Assembly (NCBI RefSeq): GCF_003731635.1
Contig: NZ_RCUA01000089.1
Span: 1-64,000 of the forward strand
DNA: 64,000 bases
Direction of reading: 5' to 3'
Origin: Marisediminitalea oceani
GTDB lineage: Bacteria; Pseudomonadota; Gammaproteobacteria; Enterobacterales; Alteromonadaceae
A program made the translations under genes and the position numbers. Every line of letters begins with the position of its first letter. Position 1 is the stretch's first letter. Shown here in pieces: positions 25,122 to 33,737 of the stretch. The notes below the pieces were generated by a model, which had not been told where the DNA came from, did no database searches, and was given only the letters and a program-made list of their open reading frames with translations.

Positions 25122-25170
25122 TATCAGCGGGTGTCTTTGACTGATAGCCTGTGTGCTATTGGTGTAGCCA

Positions 25171-25197
25171 AGAAAAAAGCCCCTTTTACGGGGCTTT
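25171..25197. terminator. Hairpin between convergent fabA and rmf
   Basis: GCCCC (25179-25183) and GGGGC (25190-25194), extended by A/T pairs, form a stem. The minus strand has a six-T run after it, so it is a good rmf terminator. The plus strand has only three T residues, so it may be weaker for fabA. Confidence 0.8.
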
Positions 25198-25210
25198 GAC
25201 TCAAGAGATG

Positions 25211-25387
25211 TTAACGAACCACCACACCTAACTGGCGGTCTTCCATGGCCTCTCTGTACCCGCCTAACCATTCTGAGCGAGTATCGCTCGTTTGAAAGGG
25301 ACATATTTCCTTAGAGCGACCGCTGATTCCTGCCTGATAGCCTTTAGCGTGAGCGCGAGTCAGTTTATCTCTTTTTTGTCTTTTCAT
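25211..25387 (-). CDS. rmf: Ribosome modulation factor Rmf
   Basis: This 58-residue basic protein begins MKRQKRDKLTRAHAKGYQAG and contains the Rmf landmarks GRSKEICPF and WLGGYREAMED. Rmf binds 70S ribosomes at stationary phase and joins them into inactive 100S dimers. The start is ATG 25387 with GAGG upstream. The order fabA, rmf, DUF3466, uup, rlmKL is conserved in Alteromonadales and Vibrionales, which supports the call. The 310-base region upstream probably holds a growth-phase-controlled promoter. Confidence 0.95.
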   Translation of the reverse strand: MKRQKRDKLTRAHAKGYQAGISGRSKEICPFQTSDTRSEWLGGYREAMEDRQLGVVVR

Positions 25388-25698
25388 TGAATAGCCTCAT
25401 TTGTTGGGTTAACAGTGAACAGAATAGGCCAGCAACTCAATACATAATAAGTGGTAGTGTGGCGTTTTCTGAGCACCATTTATTAGATAGTGCAAGGCTT
25501 GTTTTGGTTCAAGAGCGATTCGTTTTTTTTACGCTTGACAAACTATAACGATCTGAAATGTCGATTCATTTTACATTACAATTTTTTTTCATAATTGTTT
25601 CAGCATTTAAAAGTAATTGGTCTAAAAAGCATTGCAAGTTGGTACAGGTGGAATTATGACCATTTTTGAGCTGAAATTTGTGCTTATATAGCTTTTAC
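25388..25698. other. AT-rich intergenic region upstream of rmf
   Basis: About 310 bases without a supported gene separate rmf from the downstream end of the DUF817 gene on the same strand. The region is AT-rich and probably holds the rmf promoter, but I cannot point to a -35/-10 pair with confidence. Confidence 0.5.
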
Positions 25699-26481
25699 TT
25701 AGCGCTTATTTTGACGAATATTCAGGGTGTTAATCAGCGATACCAGCACAAAGCTCAGCAACATCAGCAAATACCACGAACTCAACTTGGCTAATGGCAC
25801 CATTTGCCATTGTTCATGCTGATTAGGGTATATCCAGATATTAGCAAATGTTGCGATATTTTCTGCAAACCAAATGAATAACGCCACCAGAAACCAGCCC
25901 ACCAGCAACGGCATATAGCGGTGCGTTTTAATGATCCTGAAATAGATGCGGGTGCGGTAAAACATGACCACGGTAGCAGCCAGTAACAGCCAGCGAAAAT
26001 CGGCAATAAAGTGATGCGAAAAGAAATTAATATAGATCAGGCAAACTAAAATCACGGTGAGTTTTACGGGCGGATAATGGCTGTATTCAAACTCAAATAT
26101 CCGCCAAACGCGGGCAATATAGCTCCCCACCGCGCTGTACATAAAACCGGTAAACAAAGGCACATTGCCGATGCCAAAGACATAAGCTTCAGGATACGTC
26201 CAGGAACCTATGGCATCTGAGGTCTTAAATAATTCCATCACCGTGGCCACCAGATGAAAAACGATGATGACCAATGACTCCCTGAGCGTTTCCAGTTTAA
26301 AAGCCAACAAAGCAACCTGAAATACAATCGCGGCGATAAAGATAAAGTCGTAGCGATGTAAACTATCAAGCGGATACCAGAGGTTCGTGCCTATCATGAG
26401 CGCCAGTAAAAAGCCGCCGAATATACAGGCATTGGCCTGTTTAAGCCCGAATATCCACAGTTCCCTGATACATTGCTGCAT
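25699..26481 (-). CDS. DUF817 integral membrane protein
   Basis: This polytopic protein of about 260 residues has seven to eight hydrophobic spans and the DUF817 landmarks [18 protein letters not shown] near the start, [23 protein letters not shown] in the middle, and the late [27 protein letters not shown] segment. The family's function is unknown. The frame extends to TTG 26517, but ATG 26481 gives a normal family N-terminus. It lies downstream of a terminator and is probably transcribed on its own. Confidence 0.85.
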   Translation of the reverse strand: MQQCIRELWIFGLKQANACIFGGFLLALMIGTNLWYPLDSLHRYDFIFIAAIVFQVALLAFKLETLRESLVIIVFHLVATVMELFKTSDAIGSWTYPEAYVFGIGNVPLFTGFMYSAVGSYIARVWRIFEFEYSHYPPVKLTVILVCLIYINFFSHHFIADFRWLLLAATVVMFYRTRIYFRIIKTHRYMPLLVGWFLVALFIWFAENIATFANIWIYPNQHEQWQMVPLAKLSSWYLLMLLSFVLVSLINTLNIRQNKR

Positions 26482-26517
26482 AGTGTTGGTTTTATTATTA
26501 GTGTTGGTCAGTAACAA

Positions 26518-26546
26518 AACACCCGGCTGATTGCCGGGCGTTTTTA
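26518..26546 (-). terminator. Terminator after the DUF3466 gene
   Basis: CCCGGC and GCCGGG form a GC-rich stem around a five-base loop, followed by a T-rich tract on both strands (GTTTTT on plus, TGTTTTG on minus). By position it ends the minus-strand DUF3466 transcript. Confidence 0.75.
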
Positions 26547-26569
26547 ATAGTTACTCGCTTAGCGGTTGT

Positions 26570-28306
26570 TTATTTTTTAACGCGACGGCGGAACACAGCC
26601 AGCAGCGATAATAAGGCAATACCATACCAGCTTGCTGAGGCTCCCTGACGCTCATAAGGTGCTTCTTCAACACCCTCGCACTGCTCAATGCTACCGGTGC
26701 TGTTAGGCGTAAGCTTAACGGCCACAACGCGGTCTGTCTCAACAGTATCGCCGGCATCGGTTAATACTTCTTCACCGGTAATGTAGCGCTGTGTTGAAAT
26801 GTAGCGGGCATTTGCAATAATTTCGTCATTATCGTTTATGTCCATGGCGCTTACCAGCGTGTATTGTTCACGCTGTTCACAAGTAAGCAGGGTATTAAGA
26901 TCAATAAATTCACCCACATTCATGTCGTACATAAAGGCGCGTAACTGACGACCAGTCTGTACATCTGACTCGTATTCGCCCTCGCCTACAACAATGCCGT
27001 TATTGTTTATAGCACGAGGAGTAACCGCTGCTGTCTGGAAGAAACCTTGCGGATATTCGGCCTCACCGCTGTCGATGTTGTAGATAAACATCTGGTTACG
27101 GGCCACACCGTTGTTTTCACGTAGCACAGTACCAACAACCCAGTTATCGTCGTTAATATCTACCGCTGAACTACTGAGGTTCTCTTCACGGGGTAATAGC
27201 TCTGTGGTTTCACCATTGGCAAAGGTAGCAGCCACAATATTGGCGTAATAAGCTGCCCGGCCGCCTGGTAGTGTGTAAATAATACGCTCACCGGTATGAG
27301 AGGTACCTACTGCGATGCCATTGTTATTGATGCCATAAGCTGTACTGGTGTAACCCGTAGAGTCTTCATCTTCTGCTGGCTCGAACACCATACCGTACTG
27401 GGTAGAGGATAATACGTTGCCCTGGGCATCCAGTTGCCAGGTTACCGCGCGGCGGTAACTGCCAGCCGTAATGCCTCTGGCCAGGTTGTAGATACACAGT
27501 TCAATCGGCGTATCACCCCGGGTTTCATCATCATAGCACTCGTCGATATCCGTCTGATAATCTTCGGTAAGCGAAACACTGCCCCAGCCGGCTACCTGCA
27601 ACGGTTCATTAATGGCAAAGGCTTCACTGAAGCCATTAATACCGGTATCGTCTGGCATGGTTGGTGGTAATGCCGTGGTTACACCATTAGCTTCAACAAA
27701 AGCCTGAGTCAGGGTGTCGTTTACGATATAAGTAAACTCATCACCGTCTTCATCAGTGTAATCCACTTTGAAAAAAGGTGTGCTGCCGGCACCCACAAAA
27801 AAGTCGCCGCTTACTGAGTCATTTACCTGGCTGTAGGCACTGCGGGTGTAATCTTCGAAGGTTTCATCAATAACATCAAAACCCGGGATTAAATCAGCAG
27901 TAACCGTATCGCCATGGTAACTACGATAAGTCGCTAATGACTGAATAAGAATATTAATACCGCTGCTGCCACTACGACCGTTAACAATGTAGGCATACAG
28001 TGCCTGGTAGTCGGCATTGCTGAATACGCCCTGTTGGACGGCTTCGGGATCTTCGAAGTTATTGGTAAATGTTTCGTTTTCAAAGTCCAGAATCGACAGA
28101 TCTATAGGCGGGTTATATTCCGACTCACTCACCATCACCATGGTGCCTGTGTTATCAATGGACTGGGCAAAGTTAAAGAATGACTTGTCCTGCACCGGAG
28201 CCAGGGTTAAATCATAGGTTGCTGCAGTCGCTAATGGCGATACCGCAACGGCAGTGACTGCGGAGGTTGCAAGGATTACTGCAGATGCAAGCTGTTTTAG
28301 TTTCAT
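26570..28306 (-). CDS. DUF3466 family secreted protein with C-terminal anchor
   Basis: The protein has 578 residues with a signal peptide (about residues 1-28, cut after ATA) and a long acidic body with repeated DINDNxxVVG-like units (NNNGIAVGTS, DINDDNWVVGT, NNNGIVVGEGE, DINDNDEIIA). These resemble the repeats of extracellular beta-propeller proteins. The C-terminus has SASWYGIALLSLLAVFRRR, a hydrophobic segment plus an arginine cluster like the GlyGly-CTERM/rhombosortase sorting tails. The protein is therefore probably surface-attached and processed. Its role is unknown, but its position between rmf and uup is conserved in this group. Confidence 0.85.
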   Translation of the reverse strand: MKLKQLASAVILATSAVTAVAVSPLATAATYDLTLAPVQDKSFFNFAQSIDNTGTMVMVSESEYNPPIDLSILDFENETFTNNFEDPEAVQQGVFSNADYQALYAYIVNGRSGSSGINILIQSLATYRSYHGDTVTADLIPGFDVIDETFEDYTRSAYSQVNDSVSGDFFVGAGSTPFFKVDYTDEDGDEFTYIVNDTLTQAFVEANGVTTALPPTMPDDTGINGFSEAFAINEPLQVAGWGSVSLTEDYQTDIDECYDDETRGDTPIELCIYNLARGITAGSYRRAVTWQLDAQGNVLSSTQYGMVFEPAEDEDSTGYTSTAYGINNNGIAVGTSHTGERIIYTLPGGRAAYYANIVAATFANGETTELLPREENLSSSAVDINDDNWVVGTVLRENNGVARNQMFIYNIDSGEAEYPQGFFQTAAVTPRAINNNGIVVGEGEYESDVQTGRQLRAFMYDMNVGEFIDLNTLLTCEQREQYTLVSAMDINDNDEIIANARYISTQRYITGEEVLTDAGDTVETDRVVAVKLTPNSTGSIEQCEGVEEAPYERQGASASWYGIALLSLLAVFRRRVKK

Positions 28307-28327
28307 TCAAAATCCTGTTTACTGCTG

Positions 28328-30253
28328 TCAATCTTCCAGCATACTTTCTAGTTCGTCCCAGCGCGCATAGGCTTGGGATAATTGTTCTTCACTCTCTGCA
28401 AGCGCATTGAGTACGGCGCTGGTCTGTTCACTATCCTGCTTAAAGAATTCAGGATCATTAACCAGCGTCTGTTGTTCTTCGACCTGCTTTTCCAGTTTCT
28501 CAATTAGCGCAGGTAAGTTATCGAGTTCGCGTTGATCTTTATATGATAACTTTTTCGCCTTGCGCGGAGAAGCCTTTGCAGTCGGACTGACTTTTTCTGA
28601 TTTAGTTTCATTTTTTACCGATTTAGCGGAAGAAGAAATATAAATTGATTTCCCCTGACCGGCATACCAGCTTTCAATATCAGAATAACCGCCGACAAAC
28701 TCCTCTACTTTACCGTTTTCTGTAAACAGCAAACTGGAATTTACAACATTATCAACAAATTCGCGATCGTGGCTGACTAAAATCACTGTTCCTGTGTAAT
28801 TAATCAACAAAGTCTCGAGCATTTCGAGAGTTTCCACATCCAAATCATTGGTTGGTTCGTCGAGAATTAGCACATTACTGGGTTTAAGCATTAACCGCGC
28901 TATCATCAGACGATTTTTCTCGCCACCGGATAACGACTTCACCGGCGCATTTACCCGCTCTGGGGTAAACAGGTAATCCTGCAGATAGCTGATAACATGG
29001 CGAGGATGGCCATTGACCATTAAATCCCGTTTACCATCGGCCACTACATCAATAACTGATTTTTCTAAATCCAGGCCCAGACGATGCTGGTCAAAATAGG
29101 CCACTTCCAGGTTGGCGCCCTGGCGGCTACTGCCGGATGCCGGCGTAAGCTCGCCCAACAACAACTTAATTAAGGTACTTTTACCACAGCCATTCGGGCC
29201 TATCAGGGCAATCTTATCGCCCCTGAGTACGGTTAAATCCAGGTCTTGTACGATTGTCTTGCCTTCAATGGCGTAGCATAAGGCCTGGGTTTCAAATACC
29301 AATTTGCCAGAACGGGCAGCGGTGTGCTGCGCCATAGCCGCGTTGCCAGTGAGTTCACGGCGTGCGGCACGTTCTTCGCGAAGCTTTTTCAGCGCCCGCA
29401 CGCGGCCTTCATTGCGGGTACGGCGGGCTTTGATGCCCTGACGGATCCACACTTCTTCCTGAGCCAGCTTTTTATCAAATTCAGCCTGTTGGCTGGCCTC
29501 AACCTCAAGGTCGTGCTCTTTTTTATCCAGGTATGTCTGATAATTACCCGGGTAGCTGGTGAGCTGGCCTCGGTCAAGATCCACAATGCGGGTAGCCATG
29601 GCTCGGATAAACGCCCGGTCGTGGCTGATAAATACGATAGCCCCCTGATACTGCTGCAGGCTCTGCTCCAGCCAGCGGATCATCTGCACGTCCAGGTGGT
29701 TGGTGGGCTCATCGAGCAACAGGATATCCGGCGATCGTACCAGCGAGCGCGCCAGCGCGGCTTTGCGTCGCCAACCACCCGACAGCGATGCCAGCGAGGC
29801 ATTACCGTCCAGTTGTAGCATGGTCAGTGTCTGTTCGATTTTTTGTTCAAACTGCCAGGCATTCTGAATTTCAAGCTGCTCCTGTAGCGACTGCAACTTG
29901 TTGAGGTTCTTTTCGCTGGGATCCTCTGTGACCAGCTGAATTTGCTTAAAGTAGCCTTTCAGAATATCGCCTACTTCAGCGAGCCCCTCGGCCACGTAAT
30001 CAAATAAGGCGATATCAGTGGTTTGTGGCGGATCCTGCTCAAGGCGAGCAATAATGGTATCCCGTTCCACAACACGTTGGCCGTCATCGGGGATCACATC
30101 GCCGCTGATCACTTTCATCAGGGTTGATTTACCGCTGCCGTTACGGCCAACAATACACACCCGCTCGCCCGGTTGAACCACCAGTTCAACACCGTCGAGC
30201 AAAGGCGGCGTGCCAAATAGCACAGATATATTTTTAAGTTGTAACACACTCAC
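28328..30253 (-). CDS. uup: ABC-F ATPase Uup
   Basis: This 641-residue soluble protein has two ABC ATPase modules. Walker A motifs are GRNGSGKSTL (residues about 37-46) and GPNGCGKSTL. Signature motifs are LSGGWRRKAALARSL and LSGGEKNRLMIARLM, each followed by LLDEPTNHLD- or LILDEPTNDLD-type Walker B. A linker lies between the modules and a coiled-coil C-terminal domain (about 545-641) is typical of Uup. Uup acts on ribosomes and branched DNA and affects transposon excision. It starts with GTG, overlapping the glutaredoxin-like stop codon by four bases. Confidence 0.95.
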   Translation of the reverse strand: MSVLQLKNISVLFGTPPLLDGVELVVQPGERVCIVGRNGSGKSTLMKVISGDVIPDDGQRVVERDTIIARLEQDPPQTTDIALFDYVAEGLAEVGDILKGYFKQIQLVTEDPSEKNLNKLQSLQEQLEIQNAWQFEQKIEQTLTMLQLDGNASLASLSGGWRRKAALARSLVRSPDILLLDEPTNHLDVQMIRWLEQSLQQYQGAIVFISHDRAFIRAMATRIVDLDRGQLTSYPGNYQTYLDKKEHDLEVEASQQAEFDKKLAQEEVWIRQGIKARRTRNEGRVRALKKLREERAARRELTGNAAMAQHTAARSGKLVFETQALCYAIEGKTIVQDLDLTVLRGDKIALIGPNGCGKSTLIKLLLGELTPASGSSRQGANLEVAYFDQHRLGLDLEKSVIDVVADGKRDLMVNGHPRHVISYLQDYLFTPERVNAPVKSLSGGEKNRLMIARLMLKPSNVLILDEPTNDLDVETLEMLETLLINYTGTVILVSHDREFVDNVVNSSLLFTENGKVEEFVGGYSDIESWYAGQGKSIYISSSAKSVKNETKSEKVSPTAKASPRKAKKLSYKDQRELDNLPALIEKLEKQVEEQQTLVNDPEFFKQDSEQTSAVLNALAESEEQLSQAYARWDELESMLED

Positions 30254-30483
30254 TTCAGAAACAGCTCCAGTTCATCGAGCGTAAACGGCCAGCCCAGTTC
30301 GGCGCCGTTATCCTCACGCTTTAATACCGGTATACGCACCGCATACAGATGATAATGGTCGGTATTATCACGGATATTATGTTTGGTAATTTGCAGTTGC
30401 TCGTATACGGATGATTGCCTGAGCAGCTCATCCGCATCGTCACATAAACAGCACTGTGGGCCGGTAAAAAACGTTATCTTCAT
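30250..30483 (-). CDS. Glutaredoxin-like (thioredoxin-fold) protein
   Basis: This 77-residue protein has a redox motif Cys11-x-x-Cys14 (GPQCCLCDDAD) and a cis-proline-like RIPVLKRE segment, as in glutaredoxin-like family members. It is expected to be a small cytoplasmic thiol-disulfide protein; its partner is unknown. ATG 30483 overlaps the rlmKL stop as ATGA, and its own stop overlaps the uup GTG as GTGA. It is therefore translationally coupled on both sides. Confidence 0.9.
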   Translation of the reverse strand: MKITFFTGPQCCLCDDADELLRQSSVYEQLQITKHNIRDNTDHYHLYAVRIPVLKREDNGAELGWPFTLDELELFLK

Positions 30484-32600
30484 GATAAGGTCAGCACAAA
30501 GCACTGGTGAATATTACTGTGGCGGGCAAAATCCTGCGGTATGGTTTGCGCAGAGATATTCTCAACCGCTAAACCTAGCTCTGCCATGGCGTCGTTGTCC
30601 AGTTTAAACCCACGCTTATTGTTAGAAAACACAATGGTACCGCCCGGATTCAGACAGCGACGAACCTGGGTTAATAACATCACGTGGTCACGCTGTACGT
30701 CCCAGGTAGTATCCATTCGCTTAGAGTTGGAGAATGACGGCGGATCGACAAAAATCAGGTCGTACTTACCATTATGACCTACTAACCACTGCAAACAATC
30801 GGATTGTACAAAGTGGTACGCCCCGTTAAGTTTATTCAGTTTAAAGTTGTCTTTCGCCCAGTTAATGTAGGTGTTGGACATATCTACCGTCGTCACCGAG
30901 CGGGCACCGCCAAGCGCTGCCGCAACCGATACACTGCCGGTATAGGAAAACAGGTTCAGTACGTCTTTGCCTTTGGCCATCTGACGAACTTTCTGGCGGG
31001 TAATACGGTGATCCAGAAACAGCCCGGTATCCAGGTAATCGGTGAGATTAACGTAAAGTTTGGCGCCGTTTTCCCACACCACTTTACGGTTACCGGTGGT
31101 GTTAACCTTTTCGTACTGCTGTTTGCCTTTTTTCTGCTCACGTACTTTGAGCATGATTTGCTTAGCCGGTACACCTGTGACAGCAGGTAAATACAGCAGC
31201 ACTTCCTGCAGGCGGCGACGAGCTTTCTCGGCATCGATAGTTTTAGGCGGCGCGTATTCCTGCACTACCAGGCAATCATCGTACACATCAATGGCTACGT
31301 TGTATTCGGGCAAATCGGCATCATAAATACGATAGCAGTTGGTATCCTGCTTTTTGAGCCAGGGCTTAAGCTTTTTAAGATTCTTTTTCAGCCGGTTGGC
31401 AAAGTCGTTATCCTGACTGTCACCGAACTGTTGGCAGTTGTTGGCATCGAGTTGGTAATTAACCAGTTTACACTCGAGCTTACCGTTCATCAGGCTGTAT
31501 TCTTTATTGCCGCGCAGCTTTAACAGCCGCAGTAATTCCCGGTTACTGCTTAACAGCGACACCTGCCAGTCCTGCCAGTGTTGCTTTAATTGCTCGCCCC
31601 ACTGAGCGAACAACGGAATAAGTTCGGTGAGCTCACCTAAACGCTCGCCATATGGGGGGTTAGACACCAGATAGCCCGGCTCGCTAATGGCTGCAGGCGG
31701 GGTAAATTTAGTCGCATCGGCCACGTTAAACTCGATGAGTTCAAACACCCCTGCCTCATTGGCATTTTGTTTGGCAATGGCGATTAACTTACGGTCGATA
31801 TCGCTGGCAAATAATGTAATGTCGGGCTGAATTTGTGCGGACTTTGCGTCTTCAATTAATGCCTGCCAGTCACTTTCCCGGTGCCCCAGCCACTTGCTGA
31901 AGCCCCAGCGCGGCCGGCCCAGACCTGGTGCTTTATGCATTGCCATTAGAGCAGCTTCAATGACCAGCGTGCCAGAACCACACATAGGATCCAGTAACGG
32001 CTTCTCCATATTGGCTGCCCAGCCACTACGCATCAGCATGGCTGCCGCTACATGTTCTTTTAATGGCGCCAGACCAGCATCCTGACGGTAGGCCCGCTGG
32101 TGCAGACTGCCGCCAGAGAGCTCAATACCAATCAGTATTTTATCGCGATGCAATCGGCCACTGATAACCATATCTGGTAAGTCGCGCTCTACATTGGGGC
32201 GTGAACCGTCTTCTTCATAGAAGTGATCGACAATCGCATCTTTAATTTTTAACGCACCGAACTGGGTATTATTAATGGCTTTACTGCTGCCATTAAACTG
32301 CACTGAAAACGTATTATTCACGGCAAAGTGCATCGACCAGTCGATGTCACGGGCGCTGTCGTATAACTCTTCAGCCGTTCCTGCGTTACCTTCGTTTAAA
32401 ATCCAGATCACGCGGTTAGCCAGGCGCGACCACAAACATACTTTGTAGGCCGCCTGTAGATTAGCTTTTACTCTGACCCCACCGCGGGCGATGGCCAGCT
32501 CTGCATCAGGGCAAAGTTCGCTGAGCTCCTGTTTAAGCAGCTCGTCGAGACCGCGACTGGTGGTAACTAAAAATCCAGGCTGAGATTGTGAAACAGACAT
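30480..32600 (-). CDS. rlmL: Bifunctional 23S rRNA methyltransferase RlmKL
   Basis: The protein has 706 residues: a THUMP domain at about 45-155, an RlmL methyltransferase with the NPPYGERLGE catalytic motif near residue 314, and a C-terminal RlmK methyltransferase with VDPPSFSNS near residue 617. It methylates G2445 (m2G) and G2069 (m7G) of 23S rRNA. It starts one base inside the pyrD stop codon (TAATG) and is coupled to the glutaredoxin-like gene downstream. Confidence 0.96.
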   Translation of the reverse strand: MSVSQSQPGFLVTTSRGLDELLKQELSELCPDAELAIARGGVRVKANLQAAYKVCLWSRLANRVIWILNEGNAGTAEELYDSARDIDWSMHFAVNNTFSVQFNGSSKAINNTQFGALKIKDAIVDHFYEEDGSRPNVERDLPDMVISGRLHRDKILIGIELSGGSLHQRAYRQDAGLAPLKEHVAAAMLMRSGWAANMEKPLLDPMCGSGTLVIEAALMAMHKAPGLGRPRWGFSKWLGHRESDWQALIEDAKSAQIQPDITLFASDIDRKLIAIAKQNANEAGVFELIEFNVADATKFTPPAAISEPGYLVSNPPYGERLGELTELIPLFAQWGEQLKQHWQDWQVSLLSSNRELLRLLKLRGNKEYSLMNGKLECKLVNYQLDANNCQQFGDSQDNDFANRLKKNLKKLKPWLKKQDTNCYRIYDADLPEYNVAIDVYDDCLVVQEYAPPKTIDAEKARRRLQEVLLYLPAVTGVPAKQIMLKVREQKKGKQQYEKVNTTGNRKVVWENGAKLYVNLTDYLDTGLFLDHRITRQKVRQMAKGKDVLNLFSYTGSVSVAAALGGARSVTTVDMSNTYINWAKDNFKLNKLNGAYHFVQSDCLQWLVGHNGKYDLIFVDPPSFSNSKRMDTTWDVQRDHVMLLTQVRRCLNPGGTIVFSNNKRGFKLDNDAMAELGLAVENISAQTIPQDFARHSNIHQCFVLTLS

Positions 32601-33607
32601 TAAAGGCCTTCAACCAGCTGTTTAACTAACGCTGGTCCCTGATAAATAAAAGAAGAATATACCTGAATAAGCTCGGCACCGGCTGCCATTCGGGCCTTAG
32701 CACTGGCAACATCATGGATACCGCCAACACCGATAATGGGCATCTTACCATTGAGTGCTGTGTGTAATTGTTCGGTGATCAACTGGCTTTGATTAACCAG
32801 TACCTCACCGCTTAAGCCACCGGCTTCATTGGCATGTTCGAGGCCTTGTACTGCCTCGCGATCCAGCGTTGTGTTGGTGGCGATAACGCCGTCCATTTCT
32901 GATTTGATCAGCGATTCGGCGATGCCATTCACTTCTTCAGGCGTTAAATCCGGCGCAATTTTTATAAACAGCGGTACATATTTACCGTGTACCTGAGCCA
33001 GTGTGCCCTGGGCTTCCTTAAGACCACCCAGCAGGGCTTCCAGCGCTTCGCCATACTGCAGGTTGCGCAGTCCCGGCGTGTTTGGCGAGGAAATATTAAT
33101 GGTCACGTAGCTGGCATGCTCGTATACCTTGTTGAGGCACTTTAAGTAGTCATCCAGCGCGTTGGCTTCTTCGGTATCTTTGTTCTTACCAATGTTAATG
33201 CCCAATGCGCCGTCGTAACGACTGGCTTTAACTTGCTCAACCAGATAATCTACGCCTTTATTGTTAAACCCCATGCGATTAATGATGGCGTTTTTTTCCG
33301 GTAAACGGAACAAGCGCGGCTTGGGGTTACCCGGCTGCGGACGAGGTGTGACTGTCCCAACTTCGATAAAACCAAAGCCCATAGCGGCAAACGCATCAAT
33401 GCACTCACCGTTTTTATCCAGGCCGGCAGCAAGCCCTACCGGATTTCTGAAGGTAACACCAGCAACCGTAACCGGCTTATCCGGAGTGTTTACCCGGTAC
33501 AGTGCCGACAGCGGTGTGCGCTGGGTGCGGTGTAACCATTTAATACTGAAATCGTGACTCTTTTCGGGGTCGCAGTTAAGCAAAGCTTTTTGGATAAGTT
33601 CGTACAT
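32600..33607 (-). CDS. pyrD: Dihydroorotate dehydrogenase (quinone), class 2
   Basis: This 335-residue membrane-associated flavoenzyme of pyrimidine synthesis oxidises dihydroorotate to orotate with quinone as acceptor. Landmarks are the N-terminal amphipathic membrane helix, [12 protein letters not shown], the catalytic-serine segment [14 protein letters not shown], and the FMN-phosphate site GVGGIHD. It begins a tight operon with rlmKL, the glutaredoxin-like gene and uup. Confidence 0.96.
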   Translation of the reverse strand: MYELIQKALLNCDPEKSHDFSIKWLHRTQRTPLSALYRVNTPDKPVTVAGVTFRNPVGLAAGLDKNGECIDAFAAMGFGFIEVGTVTPRPQPGNPKPRLFRLPEKNAIINRMGFNNKGVDYLVEQVKASRYDGALGINIGKNKDTEEANALDDYLKCLNKVYEHASYVTINISSPNTPGLRNLQYGEALEALLGGLKEAQGTLAQVHGKYVPLFIKIAPDLTPEEVNGIAESLIKSEMDGVIATNTTLDREAVQGLEHANEAGGLSGEVLVNQSQLITEQLHTALNGKMPIIGVGGIHDVASAKARMAAGAELIQVYSSFIYQGPALVKQLVEGL

Positions 33608-33632
33608 GAAGTGTTATAACGCCATAAATTAA

Positions 33633-33664
33633 AGCCCCGGCGGGTACTTATACCGGTCGGGGCT
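33633..33664 (-). terminator. Terminator of the NAD-glutamate dehydrogenase gene
   Basis: AGCCCCGNCGGGTA and TACCGGTCGGGGCT form a 14-base-pair stem with two mismatches and a four-base loop (33633-33664). On the minus strand it is followed by TTTAATTTAT. It separates gdhB from pyrD. Confidence 0.8.
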
Positions 33665-33737
33665 GTGAAGATATTGTATGCAACCTTACACTGACAAACG
33701 CCAGCGTGAAGCAGGTATCAACCCTTGGTTGCGTAGT

